A stretch of 64,000 bases of DNA from contig NZ_UFQB01000013.1 in assembly GCF_900496965.1 (NCBI RefSeq), positions 104,217 to 168,216 on the forward strand. The letters run 5' to 3'. This document shows positions 54,710-63,784 of the stretch, piece after piece. Each line of letters starts with the position of its first letter. Position 1 is the stretch's first letter. This DNA comes from Achromobacter agilis. Lineage in GTDB: Bacteria; Pseudomonadota; Gammaproteobacteria; Burkholderiales; Burkholderiaceae_B. The position numbers were made by a program, and so were the translations under genes. A model generated the notes under the pieces. The model was not told where the DNA came from. It ran no database searches and saw only the letters and a list, made by a program, of their open reading frames with translations.

Positions 54710-56029
54710 ATGAGCATTTCCAGCCACGCCGGGTATGCGCCCCGGTCTGAAGAGGTCCTCTATTCCAAAGTAATGTGGCGGCTGCTGCCGTTCCTGTTCC
54801 TCTGTTATCTCTGCGCCTACCTGGACCGCGTCAACGTCAGCTTCGCCAAGCTGCAGATGCTCAACGACCTGGGCATGAGCGAAGCCGTATACGGCTTGGG
54901 CGCGGGCATCTTCTTCGTGGGCTACCTGATGTTCGAGGTGCCCAGCAATCTCATCCTGCTGCGCGTGGGCGCCAGGCGCTGGATCGCGCGCATCATGGTG
55001 ACCTGGGGGCTGATCTCGGCGGCGATGATGTTCGTGACCACACCCACCAGTTTCTACATCATGCGCTTCCTGCTGGGCGTGGCCGAAGCCGGGTTCATTC
55101 CGGCCATCCTGCTGTACCTGACATATTGGTTTCCCGCCAGCCAGCGCAGCAAGGTGACCGCGCTGTTCCTGACGGGCATTCCCATGTCGGGCGTGGTGGG
55201 CGGCCCCTTGTCGGGCTGGATCATGTCGTCGATGGGCGGCGCGCACGGGCTGGCGGGCTGGCAGTGGCTGTTCCTGCTGGAGGGCATCCCCACCGTGCTG
55301 ATCGGCGTGGTGGCGTTCTTCTTCCTGGACGACCGGGTGGCCGATGCGAAATGGCTGACGCCGGACGAGAAGGCGCTCATCGAACGCAATCTGCGCGAGG
55401 ACGGCGCCGGGCAGAACAAGCTGCATACGCTGCGCGACGGCCTGCTGAGCCCGCGCATCCTCCTGCTGAGCGCCATTTACTTTTGCTTCACCATGGGCCT
55501 GTACGGGGTGAGCTTCTGGCTGCCGTCGTTGGTCAAGGCGGCAGGCGTGTCCGACACGATGGATATCGGATTGCTGTCGGCCTTGCCGTATGCCGCCGCG
55601 ACCCTGGCGATGATTCTGGTGGGGCAAAGTTCGGACGCGCGCGGCGAACGGCGCTGGCATCTGGCGGTGCCGGGCGTGGTCGGGGCTATCGCGCTGTGCC
55701 TGAGCGTGATCTACGCCAACAATACCGTGCTGGCCATGATCGCCTTGACCGCCGGCACCATGGGCGTCATGACCACCATCTCGCAATTCTGGGCGGTGCC
55801 GCCCGCAATCCTGGGCGGCGCGGCGGCCGCGGCGGGCATCGCGCTGGCCAATTCCGTCGGCAGTATTTCGGGCGTGATCAGCCCGTATCTGATCGGCTGG
55901 ATGCAGACGACCACGGGCTCGACGGGCGGCGGTATCGTCGGCATTGCCGCCAGCATGGTGCTGGGCAGCCTGTTGACCTTCCTGGTCCCGGCCAAAGACG
56001 TCAATACCGCGCCGACGGCGCGTGCCTGA
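54710..56029 (+). CDS. MFS transporter, anion:cation symporter family
   Basis: 439 aa with 12 predicted helices. The N-terminal LFLCYLCAYLDRVNVSFAKLQM and the loop RVGARRWIARIMVTWGLISA are typical of the ACS family that imports tartrate, glucarate, phthalate and similar organic anions. The start at ATG 54710 has CGGAGA upstream. Its placement after a class II aldolase suggests import of that enzyme's substrate. It is convergent with the GntR gene. Confidence 0.94.
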   Translation: MSISSHAGYAPRSEEVLYSKVMWRLLPFLFLCYLCAYLDRVNVSFAKLQMLNDLGMSEAVYGLGAGIFFVGYLMFEVPSNLILLRVGARRWIARIMVTWGLISAAMMFVTTPTSFYIMRFLLGVAEAGFIPAILLYLTYWFPASQRSKVTALFLTGIPMSGVVGGPLSGWIMSSMGGAHGLAGWQWLFLLEGIPTVLIGVVAFFFLDDRVADAKWLTPDEKALIERNLREDGAGQNKLHTLRDGLLSPRILLLSAIYFCFTMGLYGVSFWLPSLVKAAGVSDTMDIGLLSALPYAAATLAMILVGQSSDARGERRWHLAVPGVVGAIALCLSVIYANNTVLAMIALTAGTMGVMTTISQFWAVPPAILGGAAAAAGIALANSVGSISGVISPYLIGWMQTTTGSTGGGIVGIAASMVLGSLLTFLVPAKDVNTAPTARA

Positions 56030-56086
56030 GGCCCCGGCGCGATGAACCCGTGCGCAGCCGCCGCCGTGGACCGCCGAAGCCGGGCT

Positions 56087-56755
56087 TCAGCGGTCTTCCA
56101 GGACCTCGCCCAGGCGTTCGACCAGGTTGCGGCGGGCGCGCTCGGCGTGCTCGTCGGACAGCGCTACGGCACGGGCTTCGTCGCCGGCATTGATGGCGTC
56201 GGCGATGGCTGCGTGCTCCTGCCAGATCGATTCGCGCTGCTCGGAGGATTGCAGCACCGCGCCCATGACGCGGCGCAGGTGCACCCAGTGCAGGTGTGCG
56301 CTGTCGGCGATCAGCGAGTTGCCCGACGCCTGGTAGACCGCGTTGTGAAAGGCGATGTCCGCATCGATCATCGATTTGACATTCTTGCTTCGCGAGGCCT
56401 TCTGGCCCTGCGCGATCAGGCCCTTGTCGATATGTGCGCCGCGCTGGACGGCCAGTTTGGCGGCCAGCGCGTCCAGCGCCCCGCGGACTTCGTAGAGTTT
56501 GCCGATCCACTCCAGGTCCAGCGGGGCGACCAGCACTCCGCGGCCCGGCGCGTCCTGCACCAGCCCGTCTTTTTTCAGCAGGCGCAGGGCTTGCAGGACA
56601 GGGGAGCGCGACACGGCGAACTGCTCGGCGATTTCTTCCTGCGTGAGGCGGGTGCCGGGAGCCAGCGAACCGTCGCTGATGGCGTCCAGCAACACCCGGT
56701 AGACCTCGTCCACGTAGTCGGGCCGGACCTGGATCTTGTCGAATTTGAGCGTCAT
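56087..56755 (-). CDS. GntR-family (FCD) regulator divergent from Rieske oxygenase
   Basis: 222 aa. Winged helix (VLLDAISDGSLAPGTRLTQEEIAEQFAVSRSPVLQALRLLKKDG) followed by an FCD ligand domain (ADIAFHNAVYQASGN and SEQRESIWQEHAAIADAI provide metal-binding candidates). It faces the Rieske oxygenase gene at 56947. ATG 56753-56755 is chosen because the domain begins there and the upstream extension would overlap a palindrome at 56769-56790. Likely controls the oxygenase operon, as VanR does vanAB. Confidence 0.93.
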   Translation of the reverse strand: MTLKFDKIQVRPDYVDEVYRVLLDAISDGSLAPGTRLTQEEIAEQFAVSRSPVLQALRLLKKDGLVQDAPGRGVLVAPLDLEWIGKLYEVRGALDALAAKLAVQRGAHIDKGLIAQGQKASRSKNVKSMIDADIAFHNAVYQASGNSLIADSAHLHWVHLRRVMGAVLQSSEQRESIWQEHAAIADAINAGDEARAVALSDEHAERARRNLVERLGEVLEDR

Positions 56756-56768
56756 AGGCGTGTGTCTT

Positions 56769-56790
56769 TGTACTTTGAATTCAGAGTACA
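56769..56790. promoter_or_regulatory. Palindrome next to the GntR start
   Basis: 22-base near-perfect palindrome: outer arms TGTACT (56769-56774) and AGTACA (56785-56790) around TTGAATTCAG, with 20 of 22 positions symmetric. It ends 14 bases upstream of the GntR start codon, so the regulator would repress itself when bound. Confidence 0.6.
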
Positions 56791-56865
56791 GGCCGCCATG
56801 CCCAGCGTCAATCGCAGCCATTGATCGGTATTAACCCGGATGACCATGGCAGCGGAACCCCTTTA

Positions 56866-56883
56866 AAGTCTGTATACAGACTT
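56866..56883. promoter_or_regulatory. Perfect 18-base palindrome upstream of Rieske oxygenase
   Basis: AAGTCTGTATACAGACTT, fully symmetric, 64 bases before the oxygenase ATG. It differs in sequence from the palindrome at 56769-56790, so it may be bound by a different dimer or be the main GntR operator. The TGTATAC core has the form of VanR/GntR-type sites. Confidence 0.65.
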
Positions 56884-56946
56884 CGGTATTCTGAGTTTTG
56901 TAAGTAATCAACAAGCGCGGCGCAAGCCGCAATCAGGAGACGAGAC

Positions 56947-58497
56947 ATGAGCAAATTGATGGATAAGCGGGACGGCACCACAGGCACCGGCGGCAGCGGC
57001 CAGGGCACGGTGAAGAAGCTGATCCCGTATGGCGGCTATTACACGAACAAGACGGTTGGCCACGATCCCGAGTTGACCGAGACCGGGCCGGGCACGCCCA
57101 CGGGCGAGTACATGCGCCGCTTCTGGCATCCGATCTGCATGTCCATGGAATTGACCGACACGCCGCGCTTCTTGAAGATCATGACCGAAGAGCTGGTGGC
57201 GTTCCGCGACGGCAGCGGCAGGGTGGGCGTGCTGCACGCGCACTGCGTGCACCGCGGGGCCTCCCTGGAATACGGCGCCATCCAGGAGCGGGGCATCCAA
57301 TGCTGCTACCACGGGATGGTGTTCGACGTGGACGGCACCTGTCTGCATGTGCCGTTCCCCGCCGGCGAAGAGGCCGAAGCCGAGAAATACGCATGCTCGA
57401 TCCGCCAGGGCGCATACAAGGCCGTGGAACGCAATGGCCTGGTCTTCGCCTATATGGGCCCGCCGGATGAGGAGCCGCCGTTCCCCGAGTGGGAGGGTGA
57501 CTTCACCGTGTTGCCGGGCGACGAGCTGGTGCCGTACAGCAACTTCCAGCACTGCAATTGGCTTCAGGTGCAGGACAACGCGGCCGACAACTATCACCCG
57601 ACGGCCCTGCATGCCGGCAAGAACGTGGTGGGAGGACATTACCAGGGCACCACCTTCGACGAGGTCGGGGCGGCGTCGATGGAGGTGGCGCCCGACATGC
57701 AATTCATCCCGGTGCAGAACGGCCGGAGCCTGGCGTGCGCCGGCGCCCGCCGGGTCGACCGCGACCGGCTCTTCATCCGGGTCCAGCACCAGGCCCTGCC
57801 GAACCTGAGCCTGCACGCCTACACGTCGGAAGACGGCTCGCGGAAAAAGCTGTTCAGCCGCTTCCACATCATCCGCTGGACGGTGCCAGTCGACGACGAG
57901 AACAGCAAGATGATCGGGTGGCGCGTCATGGGGCCGGGCATCGATACGCGCGGCATCGGCAAGAAGGAATGGGTGGGCTACGAAAGCATCGACTTCCTGG
58001 AGGGCCAGGTGGCCATGCGCAGGCCCGAGCGTTTTGGCCAGTACACGATCGAGGACATGCCCCCGATTCCGCAGAACCATCGCGAGCGGGCCAACTACAA
58101 GGAAGCGCAGTACGCGCCCGGCGACTATGAGGCCATCATCAGCCAGCGGCCGATCGCGGTGCACGCGCTGGAGAACCCCACCAAGTTCGATGCCGGCCTG
58201 TACATGTTCCGCAAACTGCTGCGCGATGCAGTGCGGGGCTCCAACCCCGCGGCCAGCCCCGCGGGATTCGCCGAATGGCTGCGCTCGGTGGCGGGCGCGC
58301 CCAACAGCTATTGCTCGGGCAATGTCCTGGAGATCCCGCTGGCCGCGGATATCAAGGACGAGGTGGCGCAGCGCCGCCGCATTTCCAAGGGCATCGTCGC
58401 GATCCTCACGGAAGGCGAACACCTCAAGGGCGAGGAGCGCGCCGCGTGGGTGCGCGGGCGCCTGGAGGAACTGGAACAGTCGGCCCGCGGGGCCTGA
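56947..58497 (+). CDS. Rieske non-haem iron oxygenase, alpha subunit (phthalate dioxygenase-like)
   Basis: 516 aa. Rieske cluster ligands C100-x-H102 and C119-x2-H122 (HCVHRG...CCYHGM) in the N-terminal domain; mononuclear iron site around D210 and D214-NY-H217-PTAL-H222. No beta subunit is present, so it is a homo-oligomeric single-component-type oxygenase like phthalate 4,5-dioxygenase, vanillate demethylase or related demethylases. At 516 residues it is longer than most of these. AGGAG precedes the ATG. It receives electrons from the PDR-type reductase encoded next; the substrate is probably an aromatic or heterocyclic acid. Confidence 0.95.
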   Translation: MSKLMDKRDGTTGTGGSGQGTVKKLIPYGGYYTNKTVGHDPELTETGPGTPTGEYMRRFWHPICMSMELTDTPRFLKIMTEELVAFRDGSGRVGVLHAHCVHRGASLEYGAIQERGIQCCYHGMVFDVDGTCLHVPFPAGEEAEAEKYACSIRQGAYKAVERNGLVFAYMGPPDEEPPFPEWEGDFTVLPGDELVPYSNFQHCNWLQVQDNAADNYHPTALHAGKNVVGGHYQGTTFDEVGAASMEVAPDMQFIPVQNGRSLACAGARRVDRDRLFIRVQHQALPNLSLHAYTSEDGSRKKLFSRFHIIRWTVPVDDENSKMIGWRVMGPGIDTRGIGKKEWVGYESIDFLEGQVAMRRPERFGQYTIEDMPPIPQNHRERANYKEAQYAPGDYEAIISQRPIAVHALENPTKFDAGLYMFRKLLRDAVRGSNPAASPAGFAEWLRSVAGAPNSYCSGNVLEIPLAADIKDEVAQRRRISKGIVAILTEGEHLKGEERAAWVRGRLEELEQSARGA

Positions 58498-58575
58498 CGC
58501 GCGGCCAAGGCGGGACGGCGCGCCCCGCCATTCGGCGCGGGCGCGGCCTGGAGGAACGGTTGAGGAGACAAGAGG

Positions 58576-59568
58576 ATGAAGAGCGAAACAGCGGCCGGTC
58601 AGGCGGCGGAACTGGAAGTGTTCCTGAAGCAGATCCGCTACGAAGGCAGGAATATCCATTCTTACGAATTCGTGGATCCGGCAGGGGCGGAATTGCCGCC
58701 GTTTTCGGCGGGGGCGCACATCGACATCCACCTGGGCCAGGGCGTGCTGCGGCAGTATTCGCTGTGCAATCCGCCCAGCGAAAGGCACCGTTACGTGATC
58801 GCCGTGCTGCGTGACGAGAAGGGGCGGGGCGGCTCCCAAAGCGTGCATGAACGGCTGCGCGTGCAGGACCGGGTGCGGATCAGCCGCCCGCGCAACAACT
58901 TCCCGCTGCAGCCCGGTGCTCGCAAGGCCGTGCTGCTGGCCGGCGGCATCGGCATTACGCCGCTCAAGTCCATGGTCCACGCCCTGCAGGCGCGGGGCAT
59001 GGACTTCGAGCTGCATTACTGCGCGCGCGATGCCGGCGCGGCAGCTTTCTGCCGCGATCTGGAGGAAATGCTGGAGGCGGGGCGCCTGCATCTGCATTTT
59101 GACGACGGCGATCCGTCGCGGGGCCTGGACATCGCCGGCCTGCTGGATGGCGTGCCCGGCGCCGGCACGCACCTTTATTACTGCGGCCCGGCCGGTTTCA
59201 TGGCGGCGTGCGCGAAGGCGGCCGCCCATTGGCCGCCCGGCACCGTCCATTGCGAGCATTTCAAGGCGCCCGAACGCGCTGCCGGGCCGGCGGCGTCGAC
59301 CACGGACGGGCGCTTCCGGATTGAGATCGCCAGTACCGGGCAATGCCTGGACGTGCCGGCGGACCGCAGCATCGCGGACGTATTGCGCGTGGCGGGCATC
59401 GGCATCGAAACCTCCTGCGAGGCGGGCCTGTGCGCGACCTGCAAGGTGCGTTATCTATCCGGCGAGGTAGACCATCAGGACTACGTGCTGGACGCCACGG
59501 ATCAGCAGGATTACCTGACCGTGTGCGTATCGCGCGCCAGGAGCGAGCTGCTGGTGCTGGATCTGTAG
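58576..59568 (+). CDS. Phthalate-dioxygenase-reductase-type electron transfer protein
   Basis: 330 aa. FMN domain with RQYSLCNPP, NAD domain with LLAGGIGITPLKSM and YYCGPAGFM, and a C-terminal plant-type 2Fe-2S ferredoxin with CEAGLCATCKV and a final cysteine in LTVCVSR. This FMN-NAD-ferredoxin order is the PDR/VanB type. It passes electrons from NAD(P)H to the Rieske oxygenase 78 bases upstream. The gap contains no gene; ATG 58576 has GAGG nearby. Confidence 0.95.
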   Translation: MKSETAAGQAAELEVFLKQIRYEGRNIHSYEFVDPAGAELPPFSAGAHIDIHLGQGVLRQYSLCNPPSERHRYVIAVLRDEKGRGGSQSVHERLRVQDRVRISRPRNNFPLQPGARKAVLLAGGIGITPLKSMVHALQARGMDFELHYCARDAGAAAFCRDLEEMLEAGRLHLHFDDGDPSRGLDIAGLLDGVPGAGTHLYYCGPAGFMAACAKAAAHWPPGTVHCEHFKAPERAAGPAASTTDGRFRIEIASTGQCLDVPADRSIADVLRVAGIGIETSCEAGLCATCKVRYLSGEVDHQDYVLDATDQQDYLTVCVSRARSELLVLDL

Positions 59569-59611
59569 GGCTGCCGAGGCTGCGTCGCCCGCTGTGAACA
59601 GGGAGGGTTCC

Positions 59612-60175
59612 ATGATCCTGGCCGATTACCTTACCGTGCAAGCCGGCGCGTCGCCGGAGTACGTCTTCCAGATGCTGGGTGAAACGGGCTTCTCGATGCC
59701 CGCGGCATCCTGTCCCTCGTCGCCCTTGCGGCACTGGCAGCGGGACGAGGCGCTGCCCCCGGCGGCTTGTCTGCTGCTGGAGCAAGGCTTGCACCTGTCG
59801 GGCATCTGTGGGCTGGTTCGGGCGGTGTCCGCGAGTGCTTCCGGTCCGGAGGCCGAGGCCGCCTGGATCCTGGCGCGCAGCGATCAGGGGCTCGTGTCCA
59901 TCGTGGTCCGCGGCGCGGCCGGGGCCAGCGCGCGCCGGCTGCGCGAAGACGCCGCGCTGGCCTTGAGGCAGGCCGCGCGCTATCTGGCGGGATACGCGGT
60001 CGTGCTGGCGCAGGCCAGCCGGGGCGACGAGAGCATGGAGGGCTACCTGCGCTTCGCGGGCAAGCCGGGGCGGGAGCAGGTTCGGGCGGACACGCTGTAC
60101 GCCAACCGCGATGCCGGGACCGGGACGATGTTTGCCTGCGCATGGCTGGGGCACAGCCTCACAGCCGCCGATTAA
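59612..60175 (+). CDS. Unknown protein following the oxygenase/reductase pair
   Basis: 187 aa from ATG 59612, with a GGAGG site five bases upstream (a GTG 18 bases earlier lacks one). No signal peptide, no membrane segment and no motif I recognise; it has an alpha-beta look, with a central helix SARRLREDAALALRQAARYLAG. It is the third gene of the Rieske operon, 43 bases after the reductase, so it may be a small accessory or binding protein of the same pathway. Its stop faces the convergent permease genes. Confidence 0.75.
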   Translation: MILADYLTVQAGASPEYVFQMLGETGFSMPAASCPSSPLRHWQRDEALPPAACLLLEQGLHLSGICGLVRAVSASASGPEAEAAWILARSDQGLVSIVVRGAAGASARRLREDAALALRQAARYLAGYAVVLAQASRGDESMEGYLRFAGKPGREQVRADTLYANRDAGTGTMFACAWLGHSLTAAD

Positions 60176-60214
60176 GCCGCAGCGCAAGGTTCTCCTGGGC
60201 GCGCGGCCGGGCGT

Positions 60215-61102
60215 TTACGCCGCCAGGCGCGGATTGAAGGCGTCGTTCAGCGCATCGCCCAGCAGGTTGAGCGAAAGCACGGTCAGCACGATGGACAGGC
60301 CGGGCAGCGCGGCCAGGTACCAGGCGGTGCGCAGCATCTCGCGCGCATCGCCGATCATGCTGCCCCACGACACGGCGTTGGGGTCTCCCATGTTCATGAA
60401 GGACAGCGCCGACTCGATGAGGATGGCGTTGGCGACCAGCACCGAAGTCGTGACGATCACGGGCGGCAGCGCATTGGGCAGGATTTCCAGGAAGGCGATG
60501 CGGAAATGGCCGAACCCGCTGCTGCGCGCCGCCTGCACGAATTCCGCTTCGCGCAGGGTGCGGAACTCGGCGCGCACCAGCCTCGCGACCACCGGCCACG
60601 ATGCCACGCCGATGGACAAGGCGATCACCGGCACCGACGGCCGGCCGATGGCGACGATGACCACTACCAGCAGGAACGATGGGATGGTCTGCAGCAGTTC
60701 GGTGATGCGCATCAGCACGACGTCCGCCCAGCCGCCCGCATAGCCGGCCGTGGCGCCCACAGCGATGCCGATGGCCAGGCTCAACAGCGCGGCGGTCACG
60801 CCCACCGTCAGCGAAACCTGCGCGCCATGCGCCAGGCCGGCGGCGATATCGCGTCCCATCGTGTCGGTGCCCAGCCAGAACGCCGGATCCTGGCCGGGCC
60901 ACAGGATGGGAGGCCCGACCATGTCGAGGGGGTCTTGCGGAAAGCTCCACGGCGCCGTGGCCGCGGCAAGCAGGATCAGCAGCAGCAGGACGGCGCCCGC
61001 CACGGCGCCGGGATTGGTCAGCAGGCGCCAAACGGCGCCTTGGCGCGGCCGGGGACGGCGGGTGGCGGCGGCATTGGGCAGGGAAGGGGGGGGCGCGGGC
61101 AT
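60215..61102 (-). CDS. Peptide-type ABC transporter permease (DppC/NikC-like)
   Basis: 295 aa. OppC/NikC signature FWLGTDTMGRDIAAGLAHGAQ, EAA loop AEFVQAARSSGFGHFRIAFLEILP, and about six helices. ATG 61100-61102 is chosen where the protein resembles the family; the upstream extension overlaps the DppB gene. Third gene of the binding-protein/DppB/DppC set; no ATPase follows before the convergent Rieske operon. Confidence 0.94.
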   Translation of the reverse strand: MPAPPPSLPNAAATRRPRPRQGAVWRLLTNPGAVAGAVLLLLILLAAATAPWSFPQDPLDMVGPPILWPGQDPAFWLGTDTMGRDIAAGLAHGAQVSLTVGVTAALLSLAIGIAVGATAGYAGGWADVVLMRITELLQTIPSFLLVVVIVAIGRPSVPVIALSIGVASWPVVARLVRAEFRTLREAEFVQAARSSGFGHFRIAFLEILPNALPPVIVTTSVLVANAILIESALSFMNMGDPNAVSWGSMIGDAREMLRTAWYLAALPGLSIVLTVLSLNLLGDALNDAFNPRLAA

Positions 61103-61124
61103 GGCGTATGGGGCGATGGGCGCG

Positions 61125-62108
61125 TCAATGGACGCGGATGCGCGGATCGAGCAAGGCATGCAGCAGATCGACGAGCAGGTTGGCAAGGATCACGAGCAGG
61201 GAGGACAGGACCAGGATTCCCAGCAGTACGACGTAGTCGCGGGCCATCACCGATTCGTACGCCAGGCGGCCCAGGCCGGGCCAGCTGAAGACGGTCTCCA
61301 CCACCACGGCGCCGCCCAGCAGCGTGCCGAAGTTCAGCCCCGCCACCGTGGTGACCGGGATCAGCGCGTTGCGCAGGATGTGGCGCCGCGCGACCGCCCA
61401 GGGGTTGAGCCCCTTGGCCCGGGCGGTGCGCACGAAATCCTGACGGCTGACTTCCAGCATGGAGGCCCGGGTCAGGCGCGCGAAGATGGCGACATAGAAG
61501 CCCGCCAGCGCCAGGGTCGGCAGCACCAGGTGGCGCGCGACGTCCAGCGCGTGCGCCAGGCCGGTGGCGGCCGAACCGATGGTCGATACGCCGCCCGGCG
61601 GCAGCCAGCCCAACTGCACCGAGAGCAGGATGATGGCCATCAGGCCCAGCCAGAACCCAGGGGTGGAGTACAGCAGCAGCGCCGCCAGCGACAGTACGCG
61701 GTCGGGCCAGCGGCCCACGAAGCTGGCCATGAGCGCGCCCAGCGCGATGCCGGCCGCCAGCGCGCAGCCCAGGGCGCTGAACATCAGCAGGACCGTGTTG
61801 CCGAGCCGGCTGAAGATCAGGTCCGACACCGGCAGGTTATAGCGGGGCGAGACGCCCAGGTTCAGCCGCGCCAGGTTGCGCACGTAAGCCTGCAGCTGCT
61901 GCAGCACGGGCTGGTCCAGGCCGAAGTGGCTGCGCATGGCCGCCATGCCCGCTTCGGTGGCGGAGCCCGATTCGGCGGCGATCACGTCGGCGGCGTCGCC
62001 CGGCACGGCCTGCAGCAGAAAGAAGCTGAGCAGGACGACGCCGATGACAGTGGGAACCGCCTGCAGGAGGGAGCGCGCAAGGGTCTGGACGGCGCGTAGG
62101 GATGTCAT
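61125..62108 (-). CDS. Peptide-type ABC transporter permease (DppB/NikB-like)
   Basis: 327 aa. N-terminal helix then the family segment HFGLDQPVLQQLQAYVRNLARLNLG, EAA loop DFVRTARAKGLNPWAVARRHILR and GTLLGGAVVVETVFSWPGLG. Gene starts 21 bases after the binding-protein stop. Forms the translocation pore with the downstream DppC-like protein. Confidence 0.95.
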   Translation of the reverse strand: MTSLRAVQTLARSLLQAVPTVIGVVLLSFFLLQAVPGDAADVIAAESGSATEAGMAAMRSHFGLDQPVLQQLQAYVRNLARLNLGVSPRYNLPVSDLIFSRLGNTVLLMFSALGCALAAGIALGALMASFVGRWPDRVLSLAALLLYSTPGFWLGLMAIILLSVQLGWLPPGGVSTIGSAATGLAHALDVARHLVLPTLALAGFYVAIFARLTRASMLEVSRQDFVRTARAKGLNPWAVARRHILRNALIPVTTVAGLNFGTLLGGAVVVETVFSWPGLGRLAYESVMARDYVVLLGILVLSSLLVILANLLVDLLHALLDPRIRVH

Positions 62109-62129
62109 GGTGGCGCTTTCCGTGGCGGC

Positions 62130-63713
62130 TTATTGCAGGTACACGTCCGCCAGATTGGATTCCACCCCGTCGGCGGTCAGCGAATGGTCATGGACGCGCT
62201 GATTGGCGATGGTGATGAATTCCGGCTGGTACAGGTTGAGGTCGGGCACCTCCTGCGCCACGATCTGCTGGAACGCCTTGAACAATTCGACGCGGCGGAC
62301 CGGGTCGTTCTCCACCGCGGCGGCTTCCAGCAGTTCGTCCACTTTGGGGTTCCGGTAGTGCGTGCCATTGGAGAACGGCACGCCCTTGATAAAGTTCTTC
62401 GACCAGTACAGGCGCTGCACGCCCACGGTGGGATCGAACAGGTTGCTGGCGCCGTTGGTGGTGAAGGCAAAATCGCGATCGGTATAGACGCGCTTGATGA
62501 AGGCGGAGGCGTCCTGCGACCGCACCGCCACGGCGATGCCCACGCGGGCCAGCGTGGTGCGCAGGTAGTCGGCCAGGCGGGCGCCGTCCGCGCCGATGGG
62601 GTTGTAGTCCAGCGGCACGCGGAATCGCACGCCGTCGGGGCCCTTGGGATAGCCGGCTTCGTCCAGCAGTGCGTTGGCGCGTTTCAGATCGTACGGATAG
62701 GGCGAGGGCGCCGGGTCGTTGTAGGTTTTCAGGCCCGGCGCGATCGGCGAATAGGCGACCTGGCCGACGCCGTAGTTCACCACCTTGAGAATCACGTTGC
62801 GGTCGACCGCGTGCGCGACCGCTTGGCGGACCTTTTCGTTCTTGAAGCGCGGATCGTCCAGGTTGAACTCCAGCCGCGTGACGTTGTAGGAATAGCTGTT
62901 GCCGCGGGTCTCGAAGCGCAGCGACGGCACGCCCTTCAGCCGCGCCAGGTCGGCCAGTGGCACGGGCGTGCGGTAGCCCAGGTCGACCGTGCCGGTCTCG
63001 AAGGCGATGGCGGCGGCGGCGGGGTCCGCCACGATGCGCACGATCAGGCGGTCGATGTAGGGCTTGGGCTTGTCCCAGTAGTCCGGATTGCGCTCATAGA
63101 CGATATGGCTGCCGCGCACCCACTCCTTGAACTTGTAGGGGCCGGTGCCGATCGGCGCGGACGTAGCGGGATTGGTCAGCGGGTCGGTGCCGTCGTAGAC
63201 ATGCTTGGGAACGATGGGCGTCTCGGTGGCGACGAACGCGCGGATCAGGTAGGGCGCCGGCTTGGACAAACGCAGGACGACGGTGTGGTCGTCCGGCGTT
63301 TCGATGGCGGTCACGTTGGCGAAGGTATTGCGGCCGCGCGGGTGGATGCGCTTGAGCAGGTCGATCGAATACGCCACGTCCGCCGCGGTGAAGGGCTTGC
63401 CGTCGTGCCACGTCACGCCCTGGCGCAGCGTGAAGGTGTACACGGTGCCATCCGGGCTGATTTGCCAGCCGGTGGCAAGCTGGGGCTCGGGCTTGAGATC
63501 GTAGCCGTACTTGAGCAGGCCTTCGGTCACCTTGGCGCTGACGCTCAGGATCGGGGTGGCCACGTTGCCGACGGTCACGAGGGCGGTGGGCTCGGACGGC
63601 AGCAGCAGCGTCAGCGTGCCGCCGCGGGCGGGTTCGGCATGGACGGCGGGCGCAAGCGCCAGCAGCGCGCCGGCCAGGGTCAGGTGAAGAAAGGAACGGC
63701 GGGGAAATGTCAT
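62130..63713 (-). CDS. Extracellular solute-binding protein, family 5, second copy
   Basis: 527 aa. Signal peptide MTFPRRSFLHLTLAGALLAL with a Tat-like RRSFL motif and a VHAEP cleavage region; then GGTLTLLLPSEPTALVTVGN, TLRQGVTWHDGKPFTAADVAYS and GTGPYKFKEWVRG. It captures a peptide-like or other amide compound for the two permeases downstream. The partial hydantoinase B gene lies 71 bases upstream on the same strand, so a ureido or oxoproline-type ligand is plausible. Confidence 0.94.
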   Translation of the reverse strand: MTFPRRSFLHLTLAGALLALAPAVHAEPARGGTLTLLLPSEPTALVTVGNVATPILSVSAKVTEGLLKYGYDLKPEPQLATGWQISPDGTVYTFTLRQGVTWHDGKPFTAADVAYSIDLLKRIHPRGRNTFANVTAIETPDDHTVVLRLSKPAPYLIRAFVATETPIVPKHVYDGTDPLTNPATSAPIGTGPYKFKEWVRGSHIVYERNPDYWDKPKPYIDRLIVRIVADPAAAAIAFETGTVDLGYRTPVPLADLARLKGVPSLRFETRGNSYSYNVTRLEFNLDDPRFKNEKVRQAVAHAVDRNVILKVVNYGVGQVAYSPIAPGLKTYNDPAPSPYPYDLKRANALLDEAGYPKGPDGVRFRVPLDYNPIGADGARLADYLRTTLARVGIAVAVRSQDASAFIKRVYTDRDFAFTTNGASNLFDPTVGVQRLYWSKNFIKGVPFSNGTHYRNPKVDELLEAAAVENDPVRRVELFKAFQQIVAQEVPDLNLYQPEFITIANQRVHDHSLTADGVESNLADVYLQ

Positions 63714-63784
63714 GATGGGCAGCGGATGTCGATGAAAGAGGAATGCCCGGGCGCGGCCCGGGGCGGGAAAGGGGTGCGCGGCGC

